In this document: positions 7,873 to 16,294 of the stretch, one piece after another
Layout: each line of letters starts with the position of its first letter
Position numbering within the stretch: the first letter of the stretch is position 1
From: Streptomyces sp. NBC_01241
GTDB lineage: Bacteria; Actinomycetota; Actinomycetes; Streptomycetales; Streptomycetaceae
NCBI RefSeq assembly: GCF_041435435.1
Contig: NZ_CP108494.1
Span: forward strand, 4,870,501 to 4,934,500
Direction: 5' to 3'
Length of the DNA: 64,000 nucleotides
Notes under the pieces: model-generated
Told to the model about the DNA's origin: nothing
Seen by the model: the letters and a program-made list of their open reading frames with translations, nothing else
Database searches by the model: none
Program-made: the position numbers and the translations under genes

Positions 7873-8976
7873 TCAGGGGGTTTGCATCAGGTTGCGGAGG
7901 TTGCCGATCAGTGCGTGGATGTCGCGTTCGGCGGGCGGGTCGGCGGGGCTTGTTGGGGTGTGGTCCGGGGTGGGTGTGCGGCAGGGGCGACAGAGGCCGT
8001 CGGGGAGTGCTTCGGGGTGGCCGGGTGTGCCGCATTGGGTGCATTCCAGCATCAGGCGGCGGACAGGGGTGGTGGTCGCGGCGGGGGTGGTGGGGAGGTG
8101 GGGTGGGATTTTGTCGTTGAGGCGGCGGCGTGCGAAGCCGATGGGGGAGTCGACGTGGGTGGGGAGGCCGGTGGTGAGGGCGTGGGTGAGGTAGTCGGTG
8201 TCCACGCCTCGGGTGAACCACTGAGTGGCCAGGGGTTCCAGGGTGGTGCAGTCAGCGGCGGAGAGGGCCAGGCGTGGTTCGATGCGGCCGAGTTGGGCCA
8301 GGGCGAGGTACGCGGGTGAGGGGTGTCCGGGGGCCGGTTCGGGGGTGCGCTGCTGCGGTACGGCGGGTGTGAGGCCGGGCGGTACGGCGGGCATGTGGCC
8401 GGGCGGTACGGCGGGCGTGGGACTGGGTGTGGTGGGCTGTGTTGTGGGCTCGGCCGGTGGCGCGGGGGCGGGGGCCTGCGGTTCTGCCCCGGCTGGGGGA
8501 GCGGGTGCTTGTGTGGGGATCGGAGGCGGTGGCGGGGTAGCGGTTGTCACGGCTGCTTCCTGGGTGGCCCGGTTGTTCTCGGTGTCCAGGAAGATGGCCC
8601 ACCATTCGTTGTCGCGGGCGGTGCGGGACCAGAAGGTGCGGGTGACCCAGCGGATCTGGCCGTGTTCCTCGACGCGGCACTGGGCGTATCGCAGGTGACC
8701 GGCGACTCCCAGTGCTCTGAGGGCGCTTCCGATGGCCATCTGCCCGTACAGGGGGATGTTCTTGGCCAGCGACTTGATGTCCATGGCCGCGCCGTCGGGC
8801 AGGTGGTCGACGTACCCGGCGACGTAGCGCTCGCGTTCGGGCAGCAGCATGAAGTCGTCGGCGCGTGGCGGGCGTTGGTCCGGTGCGGATCGCTTGCCGT
8901 ATCCGCTGTTGGCCTTCGCGTACGGGCGTGAGGATGCGGGCGTACACAGGGCGGGGCTAAGGTTCTCGGTAGCCAC
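7873..8976 (-). CDS. MarR-like winged-helix protein with Pro-rich linker and zinc ribbon
   Basis: Read from GTG 8976 (GGAG 10 bases upstream) the protein has 367 residues. The N-terminal third (LLPERERYVAGYVDHLPDG, MDIKSLAKNIPLYGQMAIGSALRALG) is the winged-helix region of a large Streptomyces family often labelled MarR family or helix-turn-helix protein. A Pro/Ala/Thr-rich linker of about 90 residues follows, then a helical domain and a C-terminal zinc ribbon (CTQCGTPG ... CRPC). Family members occur in many copies per genome, often near prophages and variable regions; no function is known to me. A start farther upstream (to 9105) is possible. Confidence 0.65.
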   Translation of the reverse strand: MATENLSPALCTPASSRPYAKANSGYGKRSAPDQRPPRADDFMLLPERERYVAGYVDHLPDGAAMDIKSLAKNIPLYGQMAIGSALRALGVAGHLRYAQCRVEEHGQIRWVTRTFWSRTARDNEWWAIFLDTENNRATQEAAVTTATPPPPPIPTQAPAPPAGAEPQAPAPAPPAEPTTQPTTPSPTPAVPPGHMPAVPPGLTPAVPQQRTPEPAPGHPSPAYLALAQLGRIEPRLALSAADCTTLEPLATQWFTRGVDTDYLTHALTTGLPTHVDSPIGFARRRLNDKIPPHLPTTPAATTTPVRRLMLECTQCGTPGHPEALPDGLCRPCRTPTPDHTPTSPADPPAERDIHALIGNLRNLMQTP

Positions 8977-9189
8977 GAGATCGGGTCTCCGTCGATCTTG
9001 GGGTGAGACCCCGGCCCGGTGCTTACTACACCGTGTCGGGGTTGTTTCGTTGGGGCACCGTAAGCAGCCGCGACAGCGCGCCGCAAGCTGGGCAGGATTA
9101 GTCATACTTGCTGGCCGTAACGGGTCCGAGAGGGTGGGGAGGTTTTCCCAAACCCCTTCTTTTACCTACCGGTTGAACAAGGGCACTCG

Positions 9190-9350
9190 AATCCCGAAGC
9201 CCGGATCCCGGCCCCCGGATCCCGGAGCTCAAGCGCCGGGCCCGGGCCCCTCCCCGTACCCACGAAAGAGTGAACCAGCCGGTCCCGGAGCTCGAACCCC
9301 GACCCTCGAACCCCGACTCTTGACACCCGGAGCTCGGGTTCCGAGGGTCG
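9190..9350. repeat. GC-rich degenerate short repeats
   Basis: CCCGGATCCCGG occurs twice (9200-9211 and 9214-9225), CCGGAGCTC three times, and CGAACCCCGA variants alternate between them. No reading frame looks coded. This fills most of the 631-base gap 8977-9607 together with a Nudix relic and the promoter of the ABC operon. Confidence 0.55.
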
Positions 9351-9360
9351 GGGCTGTCCA

Positions 9361-9450
9361 GACCCTGTCCCCGTCGTCGTCACCGACAACCACCGGCGCA
9401 TCCTCATCCAACGCCGTCCCGACAACGACCTGTGGGCACTACGCGGCGGT
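9361..9450 (+). pseudogene. Relic of a Nudix hydrolase, N-terminal half
   Basis: From 9361 the frame reads DPVPVVVTDNHRRILIQRRP, DNDLWALRGGGVGLRE, which matches the first beta strands of a Nudix hydrolase up to the glycine loop before the Nudix box. Similarity then stops. The C-terminal half of a similar protein lies 1.6 kb upstream on the same strand (7541-7747), in reversed order. Confidence 0.55.
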
Positions 9451-9542
9451 GGCGTGGGCCTCAGGGAGTGCGACACACACCCCGAACAGGTTCATTGCGG
9501 ACACCCGCGCCACGATCCGCCGCGGCGGACGCCCGAGGTGGT

Positions 9543-9594
9543 TTGACAGTCCCTCTCGCACCAGACCATGATTCCATTAATTGAGTAGTGGAAT
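9543..9594 (+). promoter_or_regulatory. Promoter and probable GntR operator of the ABC operon
   Basis: TTGACA (9543-9548) is a perfect -35 box; CATGAT (9567-9572) is a fair -10 box 18 bases on. Overlapping its downstream edge, ATTCCA (9571-9576) and TGGAAT (9589-9594) form an inverted repeat with a 12-base spacer. Repression from such a site by the YtrA-type GntR protein encoded in the same operon would be autoregulation. Confidence 0.55.
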
Positions 9595-9607
9595 TGAGGC
9601 GAAGCGC

Positions 9608-10567
9608 ATGGCAGACGCATTCACTCCGGCAGGTGCAGGTGCAGGTGCAGGTGCTTCGGGCGCCTGGGCGCTGGAGGCCCGCGGACTCGGCAAGCAGTAC
9701 CGGCGCGGTTGGGCACTGCGTGACTGTTCCTTCCGGCTGCCGGCCGGGCGGATCTGTGGTCTCGTGGGCCCCAACGGCGCTGGAAAGAGCACCCTGTTGG
9801 GGATGGTGACACAGCAGATACAGCCGACGCAGGGGGAACTCCGCGTCTTCGGTGTGCCCGTCGACGACCCCGCGGTGATGCCGAGGTTCGCATTCCTCGG
9901 GCAGGACAAGCCGCTGTTCAAGAGGTTCACCGTGGCGGAGACGCTGCGGCTGGGTACAGAGTTGAACCCCGGCTGGGACATGGCCGCGGCGGAGCGGATC
10001 GTCCGCTCGGGCCAGGTGCCTCTGCACGCCCGGGTCGGCACGCTCTCCGGTGGTCAGCGCACCCGCGTCGCGTTCGCACTCGCCTTCGGCAAGCGGCCCG
10101 ACCTGCTGCTGCTCGACGAGCCGATGGCCGACCTCGACCCGCTGGCCCGCAACGACATGGGCGCACTGCTGATGTCGGAGGCCGCCGAGCGCGGCACCAC
10201 GGTGGTGATGTCCTCCCACATGCTCTCCGAGCTGGAGGACATGTGCGACTTCCTGCTGGTCATCTCCGAGGGCAGCTTGCGGATGGCGGGTGACGCCGAC
10301 GCACTGGTCCCGGCCCACGCGCTGGTGACGGGGTTGCTCACGGACGGGAACCCGGCCGATCTGCTGGCTCCCCACACGGTCATCGAGACCCGTATCCAGG
10401 GCCGGCAGTTCCACGCTCTGGTGCGGCCCAACGGCCCTCTGCCGAGCGACTGGGTGGTCGCCGCGCCCAGCCTGGAGGAAGTGCTGCTCGCGTATCTCCG
10501 CTCGCCGGACGCACCCTCGCTGTTCACCCCCGGTGCCCGTATCGAGGAAGGGATCCGCACCGCATGA
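9608..10567 (+). CDS. ABC transporter ATP-binding protein (YtrB/BcrA-like)
   Basis: The 319-residue ATPase has Walker A GPNGAGKST, signature LSGGQRTRVAFAL, Walker B LLLLDEP and a switch His in SSHML. The N-terminus carries a (GA)-rich low-complexity stretch encoded by repeated GGTGCA units (9632-9655). ATG 9608 is chosen because GAGG lies 8 bases upstream; an in-frame TTG at 9581 would put the operator inside the gene. The next gene, its permease, starts 4 bases before this one ends. The GntR gene after the permease gives the ytr-type order, usually linked to cell-envelope stress or antimicrobial export. Confidence 0.9.
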   Translation: MADAFTPAGAGAGAGASGAWALEARGLGKQYRRGWALRDCSFRLPAGRICGLVGPNGAGKSTLLGMVTQQIQPTQGELRVFGVPVDDPAVMPRFAFLGQDKPLFKRFTVAETLRLGTELNPGWDMAAAERIVRSGQVPLHARVGTLSGGQRTRVAFALAFGKRPDLLLLDEPMADLDPLARNDMGALLMSEAAERGTTVVMSSHMLSELEDMCDFLLVISEGSLRMAGDADALVPAHALVTGLLTDGNPADLLAPHTVIETRIQGRQFHALVRPNGPLPSDWVVAAPSLEEVLLAYLRSPDAPSLFTPGARIEEGIRTA

Positions 10568-11535
10568 GCACCACCCTGACCGAAGCCTCCCGGACCGGCC
10601 GGAAGCCCCGGATCCGTCTGCTGCACGGGCTGAACTGGCTCGTCGTGCGCCAGCACCGCGCCTCGGTGCTCGTCGTGCTCGCGCTGACGGTCCTCGGCGC
10701 GCTCTGGATCTTCTACCAGCGCGGCCAGATGCATGACGCGCTCGTGGCGGCCGGCTGGCCGGAGAAGCCCCTCGAACAGTCGATATCCTCAGGGGGGCTC
10801 ATTCTCACCGTCAACGCCCTGAGCGCGCTCCCCGTGGTCCTCGCGGTCTTCCTCGGGGCCACCCTGATCTCGGCGGACCAGGAGCACGGCACCGCGCAAC
10901 TGGTGACCACCCAGTCCGTGTCGCGCCGCCGCTGGCTGACCACCAAGCTCTTCTGGTGCTATCTGATGGTCCTCGTCTGCGGCGTGGTCATCTCGGCGCT
11001 CTTCACCTGGTGGTGGGAGCCCTATCGTGCCGCGTTCTCCTTCGCGTGGTACACCGGGCCGATCTTCGACAACACCGGTCCGGTACTCCCGGCGCTCTGC
11101 CTCTTCCTGACCGCGGCCGGAATCACCATCGGGATGCTGCTGCGTCGCGTCCTCATGTCCATGGTGGTCACGTTCGGCTTCGCCGTCGCCGTGGAAGTCG
11201 CCTGGGGCCTGGTGCGCGAATCCCTCGCCTCGCCGCGGTTGATCAACTACCCGTTGAACGCGAATTCCCCGGCCAAGCTCGACCAGATGTACGAGATGGA
11301 TCGCTGGGTCAGCAACTCCGACGGCCAGCTCTTCGGCTGGGCCCACTGCGGCCTGGAGACCGAGGCGGCCTCCAACGCCTGCCTCAAGGAGAACGGCATC
11401 GTCGACAACGTGGTCAAGTACCTGGGGTACGACCAGATGCCGTCCATGCAGTGGACCGGGGCGGGCTTCCTGCTCCTGGGCACGATCGCCCTCACCGCGT
11501 TTACCCTGTGGTGGACCTCCCGGCGCCCTCTTTAG
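10564..11535 (+). CDS. ABC transporter permease (ABC-2 type)
   Basis: The 323-residue protein has about six hydrophobic segments and a large polar loop (about residues 225-290, DQMYEMDRWVSNSDGQLFGW) before the last helix. The phrase LISADQEHGTAQLVTTQSVSRRRWL is the conserved first cytosolic loop of ABC-2 permeases in actinobacteria. It overlaps the ATPase gene by 4 bases and should form the membrane half of the same exporter. Confidence 0.85.
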   Translation: MSTTLTEASRTGRKPRIRLLHGLNWLVVRQHRASVLVVLALTVLGALWIFYQRGQMHDALVAAGWPEKPLEQSISSGGLILTVNALSALPVVLAVFLGATLISADQEHGTAQLVTTQSVSRRRWLTTKLFWCYLMVLVCGVVISALFTWWWEPYRAAFSFAWYTGPIFDNTGPVLPALCLFLTAAGITIGMLLRRVLMSMVVTFGFAVAVEVAWGLVRESLASPRLINYPLNANSPAKLDQMYEMDRWVSNSDGQLFGWAHCGLETEAASNACLKENGIVDNVVKYLGYDQMPSMQWTGAGFLLLGTIALTAFTLWWTSRRPL

Positions 11536-11589
11536 GGCATACCACCGCAGGTGCGTATCGTTTCGGCAGTCCCACGGGAGGTGAAGGCA

Positions 11590-11985
11590 GTGGTCGTGTT
11601 CCGCATCGACAGACGCAGCGGAGTGGCGACGTACCTCCAGATCGTGCGGCAGGTCGAACAGGCGCTGCGGATGGGCACTCTGAAGGAGGGGGACCGGCTG
11701 CCCACGGCCGCACAGGTCGCGGCGGACACCAAGGTCAACCCCAACACGACGCTCAAGGCGTACCGCGAGCTGGAACGCGCGGGCCTCGCCGAGGTCCGGC
11801 AGGGAGCGGGGACCTTCGTCACCCGCTCCCTCGCGCCGGCGCAGGCGGCCTCCGAATCGCCGTTGCGGGCGTCGCTGGCCGGGTGGCTGAACGAGGCACG
11901 CTCCCAGGGCCTCAGCAGCCAGGAGGTCCTCGCTCTCTTCGAGTCGGTCCACGCGGCGGTGTATCCGGGCGAGACGGACGGCTGA
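11590..11985 (+). CDS. GntR-family regulator, YtrA subfamily
   Basis: This short GntR protein (131 residues) has a winged HTH (YLQIVRQVEQALRMGTLKEG, DRLPTAAQVAAD, NPNTTLKAYRELERAGL) and only a short C-terminal helix pair, the mark of the YtrA subfamily. GTG 11590 has GGGAGG 8 bases upstream. Such regulators normally repress the ABC transporter genes they are linked to, here the two genes just upstream; the inverted repeat at 9571-9594 is the likely target. Confidence 0.9.
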   Translation: MVVFRIDRRSGVATYLQIVRQVEQALRMGTLKEGDRLPTAAQVAADTKVNPNTTLKAYRELERAGLAEVRQGAGTFVTRSLAPAQAASESPLRASLAGWLNEARSQGLSSQEVLALFESVHAAVYPGETDG

Positions 11986-12096
11986 GCGTCCATCGCGGGT
12001 CGGGGTAGGACCATCTGGTTCGAACGTGCCCCGGGTCGCCGACTGATGTGATGGTCGCGCAGGCTGCCGGTGGCCAGGCGAGCCGCGGAAAACAAT

Positions 12097-12110
12097 GCAA
12101 GCATGCTTGC
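12097..12110. promoter_or_regulatory. 14-base perfect palindrome, candidate TetR operator
   Basis: GCAAGCATGCTTGC is a perfect palindrome, with TTGTT/AACAA flanks that also pair if one base is skipped. It lies about 60 bases upstream of the first gene of the acyl-CoA operon, which ends with a TetR gene. Similar CAAG-CTTG palindromes are known for TetR repressors of lipid-catabolic operons. Confidence 0.55.
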
Positions 12111-12171
12111 TTGTTTATGGACCCGCTGCCATGCTCCTGGGCACACCGCCTTGCCCCGAGGGGAGCGCACC

Positions 12172-12960
12172 GTGCCCGATGTCGCAGCCGTGATCGACGA
12201 TCTGCGCGAGGAGAGTCAGGAACTCGACCTGCTCGTACGGGGGTTGAGCGCCGGGCAGTGGGCCGCGCCGACCCCCGCCCACGGCTGGAGCATCGCGCAC
12301 CAGATCGCCCATCTCACCTGGACCGACGAGGTCGCGCTGCTGGCCGCCACCGACGCCGATGCCTTCGCCGGGGAGGTGGCCAAGGCCATGAAGGCGCCCG
12401 AGTCCTTCGTCGACCGGGGTGCCGAGGAGCTGGCGGCGTCGGCGCCCGACGAGCTGCTCGCCCGGTGGCGGAACGGGCGGGCGGGGCTCGAGGCCGTGTT
12501 GCGGGATGCTCCGGCCGGGGTTCGTATCCCCTGGTACGGGCCGCCGATGAGCGTCGCATCCATGGCGACCGCCCGGATCATGGAGACCTGGGCGCACGGC
12601 CAGGACATCGCCGACGCCCTCGGGGCCGCCAGGACCCCCACCGCCCGGCTGCGGCACGTCGCCCGGATCGGGGTGCGGGCCCGCGACTACGCCTACCGGG
12701 TACGCGGCATCAAGGCGCCCGAGGAGGAGTTCCGGGTCGAACTGATGGGCCCTGGCGGGGAGTTGATCGCATTCGGGGCCGAGGGTGCACCGCAGCGCGT
12801 CACCGGGCCGCTGGTCGACTTCTGCCTTCTCGTCACCCAGCGCGCCCACCGCGACGACCTCGCCGTCCGGGCCACCGGACCCGACGCCGACCGGTGGCTC
12901 GACATCGCCCAGGCGTTCGCCGGACCCGCCGGACCGGGCCGCGCACCCCGGGGGGAGTGA
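12172..12960 (+). CDS. TIGR03084-type metal-binding protein (DinB/MDMPI-like)
   Basis: The 262-residue protein belongs to the four-helix DinB/mycothiol-dependent maleylpyruvate isomerase superfamily: an N-terminal helix (LREESQELDLLVRGLSAGQW), WSIAHQIAHLTWTDEVAL with a metal-binding His, and ETWAHGQDIADALG with the third-helix His. GTG 12172 follows GGGGAG by about 7 bases. It opens an operon with AtuA-like, acyl-CoA carboxylase, dehydrogenase, hydratase and TetR genes. Its catalytic role is not known; a mycothiol- or CoA-linked step in the same pathway is an inference. Confidence 0.8.
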   Translation: MPDVAAVIDDLREESQELDLLVRGLSAGQWAAPTPAHGWSIAHQIAHLTWTDEVALLAATDADAFAGEVAKAMKAPESFVDRGAEELAASAPDELLARWRNGRAGLEAVLRDAPAGVRIPWYGPPMSVASMATARIMETWAHGQDIADALGAARTPTARLRHVARIGVRARDYAYRVRGIKAPEEEFRVELMGPGGELIAFGAEGAPQRVTGPLVDFCLLVTQRAHRDDLAVRATGPDADRWLDIAQAFAGPAGPGRAPRGE

Positions 12961-12963
12961 GGA

Positions 12964-14682
12964 GTGACCGGGCAGGTCCTGCGGATCGGCAACGCCTCCG
13001 GGTTCTACGGCGACCGTTTCGACGCCGTGCGCGAGATGCTCACCGGCGGCCCCCTCGACATCCTCACCGGGGACTACCTCGCCGAGCTGACCATGCTCAT
13101 CCTCGCCCGGAGCCGGCTCAAGGACCCCGCGCGCGGGTACGCCACCACCTTCCTGCGCCAGCTCGAAGAGGGCCTCGGGCTCGCCCACGAGCGAGGGGTG
13201 CGGATCGTCACCAACGCCGGCGGGCTCAACCCGGCCGGACTCGCCGACGCCGTACGGGAGCTGGCGCGGAAGGTGGGCGTGCCCGTGCGGGTCGCCCATG
13301 TGGAGGGCGACAGCCTCCCCGTACCCGAGGGGTACCTCACCGCCCACGCCTACCTCGGCGGCGCCGGAATCGCCGCCTGCCTCACCGCGGGCGCCGACGT
13401 CGTCGTCACCGGGCGGGTCACCGACGCCGCCCTCGTCACCGGGCCCGCCGCCGCCCGCTTCGGCTGGGGGCCCGACGACCACGACGCGCTCGCCGGGGCC
13501 GTCGTCGCCGGACACGTACTGGAGTGCGGCACCCAGGCCACCGGGGGGAACTACTCGTTCTTCCGCGACCACGACCTGCGGCGGCCCGGCTTCCCCGTCG
13601 CCGAGATCCACGCCGACGGCTCGTCCGTCATCACCAAGCACGACGGCACCGGCGGCGTCGTCGACCTCGGCACCGTCACCGCCCAACTGCTGTACGAGAC
13701 CGGCGGCGCCCGGTACGCCGGACCCGATGTCACCGCCCGGCTCGACACCGTACGGCTGACCCAGGACGGACCCGACCGGGTACGGATCTCCGGCGTACGC
13801 GGCGAGGCCCCGCCGCCCACCCTCAAGGTCGGCCTGAACCGGCTCGGCGGCTGGCGCAACGAGGTCGTCTTCGTCCTCACCGGGCTCGACATCGAGGCCA
13901 AGGCACGGCTGGTGCGGGACCAGTTCGCGGATGCGCTCGCCCGCTCCGGCGCCGAACCCGAGGAGGTGCGGTGGGAGCTGTCCCGGACCGACCGGGCCGA
14001 CGCCGGCACCGAGGAGAGCGCGAGCGCGCTGCTCCGGCTCGTTGTCCGCGACCAGGATCCGGAGGCCGTCGGACGCGCGGTCTCCGGCGTCGCCGTCGAG
14101 CTGGCGCTCGGCAGCTACCCGGGCTTCCATGTCACCGCCCCGCCCGGAAAGGGCGCACCGTACGGGGTGTTCGAGGCGCGGTACGTACCGGCCGGCGAGG
14201 TCCCGCACATCGCCGTGCTCCCCGACGGGCGGCGACTGAGTCCGACACCTCACGCGACGACGCAGCCGCTCCGGGACGCCGAGGAACCGCCGCTGCCCGC
14301 ACCCCTGCCGGACCCCGGCCCCACCCGGCCCGCCCCGCTCGGCCGGATCGCGGGCGCCCGCAGCGGCGACAAGGGCGGCGACGCCAACGTGGGCGTGTGG
14401 GCCGTCGACGACGACGCCTGGCGGTGGCTGGCCCACGAGCTGACCGTCGAACGGTTCCGGGAGCTGCTGCCGGAGACCGCCGCCCTCACCGTCGTACGCC
14501 ACCTCCTGCCGAACCTGCGCGCGCTGAACTTCACCGTCCACGGGCTGCTCGGCGAGGGCGTCGCCGCCCAGCACCGGTTCGACCCGCAGGCCAAGGCGGT
14601 GGGGGAGTGGCTGCGCTCCCGGCACCTGCCCATTCCCGTATCGCTGCTGGAGACCGTCCACGCACCGGAGGCGCACGCATGA
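12964..14682 (+). CDS. AtuA-like (DUF1446) acyclic terpene utilization protein
   Basis: The 572-residue protein starts at GTG 12964, 3 bases after the previous stop, with GGGGGAG as ribosome site. LRIGNASGFYGDR, LDILTGDYLAELTM and GVRIVTNAGGLNP are hallmarks of the DUF1446/AtuA family; a C-terminal domain (about 445-572, with RSGDKGGDANVGVW) is of the AtuA-associated type. In Pseudomonas, AtuA is encoded with geranyl-CoA carboxylase and is needed for acyclic terpene growth, but its reaction is unclear. The stop overlaps the next start by 4 bases. Confidence 0.85.
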   Translation: MTGQVLRIGNASGFYGDRFDAVREMLTGGPLDILTGDYLAELTMLILARSRLKDPARGYATTFLRQLEEGLGLAHERGVRIVTNAGGLNPAGLADAVRELARKVGVPVRVAHVEGDSLPVPEGYLTAHAYLGGAGIAACLTAGADVVVTGRVTDAALVTGPAAARFGWGPDDHDALAGAVVAGHVLECGTQATGGNYSFFRDHDLRRPGFPVAEIHADGSSVITKHDGTGGVVDLGTVTAQLLYETGGARYAGPDVTARLDTVRLTQDGPDRVRISGVRGEAPPPTLKVGLNRLGGWRNEVVFVLTGLDIEAKARLVRDQFADALARSGAEPEEVRWELSRTDRADAGTEESASALLRLVVRDQDPEAVGRAVSGVAVELALGSYPGFHVTAPPGKGAPYGVFEARYVPAGEVPHIAVLPDGRRLSPTPHATTQPLRDAEEPPLPAPLPDPGPTRPAPLGRIAGARSGDKGGDANVGVWAVDDDAWRWLAHELTVERFRELLPETAALTVVRHLLPNLRALNFTVHGLLGEGVAAQHRFDPQAKAVGEWLRSRHLPIPVSLLETVHAPEAHA

Positions 14683-16286
14683 CCGTCCTGCCCACCGCGC
14701 TCGACACCGCGAGCCCCGAATACGCCGCGAACCGCACGGTCATGCTCGCGAAACTCGACGAACTGGCAGCCGAACACACCAAGGCGCAGGCCGGCGGCGG
14801 GGACAAGTACGTCGCACGGCACCGCTCGCGCGGCAAGCTCCTGGCCCGTGAGCGGATCGAGCTGCTGATCGACGAGGACACCCCGTTCCTGGAACTCTCG
14901 CCGCTCGCCGCCTGGGGCAGCGAGGCCCCCGGGTACACAGTCGGCGCCTCGCTCGTCACCGGGATCGGAGTGGTGTCGGGCGTCGAGTGCCTGATCACCG
15001 CCAACGACCCGACCGTACGCGGCGGCGCCTCCAACCCCTGGACCCTGAAGAAGGCCCTGCGGGCGAACGAGATCGCCTTCGCCAACCGACTGCCCTGCGT
15101 CAGTCTCGTCGAGTCGGGCGGCGCCGACCTCCCCTCGCAGAAGGAGATCTTCATCCCCGGCGGGGCGCTGTTCCGCGACATCACCCGGCTGTCCGCGGCC
15201 GGCATCCCGACCGTGGCCGTCGTCTTCGGGAACTCGACCGCCGGTGGGGCGTACGTCCCCGGCATGTCCGACCACACCGTCATGATCAAGGAACGGTCCA
15301 AGGTCTTCCTCGGCGGACCGCCCCTGGTGAAGATGGCGACCGGTGAGGAGAGCGACGACGAATCGCTCGGCGGCGCCGAGATGCACGCCCGCACCTCCGG
15401 TCTCGCCGACCACTTCGCCATCGACGAACAGGACGCGCTGCGCCGGGCCCGCCGGATCGTCGCCCGCCTCAACTGGCGCAAGGCACACGCCGATACGGGC
15501 CCCGCACAGCCGCCGAAGTACGACGAGGACGAGCTGATCGGCATCGTGCCCGGCGACCTGAAGGTGCCTTTCGACCCCTGCGAGGTCATCGCCCGGCTCG
15601 TCGACGGCTCCGACTTCGACGCGTTCAAACCGCTGTACGGGACCAGCCTGGTGACCGGCTGGGCGAGGCTCCACGGCTATCCCGTCGGCATCCTCGCCAA
15701 CGCGCAAGGGGTGCTGTTCAGCGAGGAGTCGCAGAAGGCCGCCCAGTTCATCCAGCTCGCCAACCAGCGCGACATCCCGCTGCTCTTCCTCCACAACACC
15801 ACCGGCTACATGGTCGGCAAGGAGTACGAGCAGGGCGGCATCATCAAGCACGGCGCGATGATGATCAACGCGGTGTCGAACTCGAAGGTCCCGCACCTGT
15901 CCGTGCTGATGGGCGCCTCGTACGGAGCCGGGCACTACGGCATGTGCGGCCGGGCGTACGACCCGCGCTTCCTTTTCGCCTGGCCCAGCAGCAAGTCCGC
16001 CGTCATGGGTCCGCAGCAGCTCGCCGGGGTGCTCTCCATCGTCGCCCGCGCCTCCGCCGTCGCCAAGGGCCGGCCCTACGACGACGAGGCCGACGCCGGG
16101 CTGCGGGAGATGGTCGAGCAGCAGATCGAGTCCGAGTCGCTGCCGATGTTCCTGTCCGGGCGGCTGTACGACGACGGGGTCATCGACCCGCGCGACACCA
16201 GGACCGTCCTCGGGATGTGCCTGTCCGCGATCCACACCGCCCCGGTCGAAGGCGCCCGCGGCGGCTTCGGAATCTTCCGGATGTGA
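14679..16286 (+). CDS. Acyl-CoA carboxylase beta (carboxyltransferase) subunit
   Basis: The 535-residue protein has both crotonase-like carboxyltransferase lobes: the acyl-CoA side (LVESGGADLPSQ, FGNSTAGGAYVPGMSDH) and the carboxybiotin side (NTTGYMVGKEYEQGGIIKHG, GASYGAGHYGMCGRAYDP). This is the methylcrotonyl-/geranyl-CoA carboxylase beta type rather than the propionyl-CoA type. It should pair with the biotin-carrying alpha subunit encoded next. Overlaps of 4 bases upstream and a 9-base gap downstream show operon structure. Confidence 0.9.
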   Translation: MTVLPTALDTASPEYAANRTVMLAKLDELAAEHTKAQAGGGDKYVARHRSRGKLLARERIELLIDEDTPFLELSPLAAWGSEAPGYTVGASLVTGIGVVSGVECLITANDPTVRGGASNPWTLKKALRANEIAFANRLPCVSLVESGGADLPSQKEIFIPGGALFRDITRLSAAGIPTVAVVFGNSTAGGAYVPGMSDHTVMIKERSKVFLGGPPLVKMATGEESDDESLGGAEMHARTSGLADHFAIDEQDALRRARRIVARLNWRKAHADTGPAQPPKYDEDELIGIVPGDLKVPFDPCEVIARLVDGSDFDAFKPLYGTSLVTGWARLHGYPVGILANAQGVLFSEESQKAAQFIQLANQRDIPLLFLHNTTGYMVGKEYEQGGIIKHGAMMINAVSNSKVPHLSVLMGASYGAGHYGMCGRAYDPRFLFAWPSSKSAVMGPQQLAGVLSIVARASAVAKGRPYDDEADAGLREMVEQQIESESLPMFLSGRLYDDGVIDPRDTRTVLGMCLSAIHTAPVEGARGGFGIFRM

Positions 16287-16294
16287 GGCGAGGG

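Noticed and set aside
12115..14676. 853-codon antisense frame over the AtuA-like gene
   Set aside because: Gly/Val-rich shadow without family features; the plus strand carries clear domains.
12048..14678. In-frame extension upstream of the carboxylase beta subunit (open from 12048)
   Set aside because: The extra 877 residues are Arg/Pro/Gly-rich and overlap two well-supported genes in other frames; beta subunits start at MTVLP (14679).
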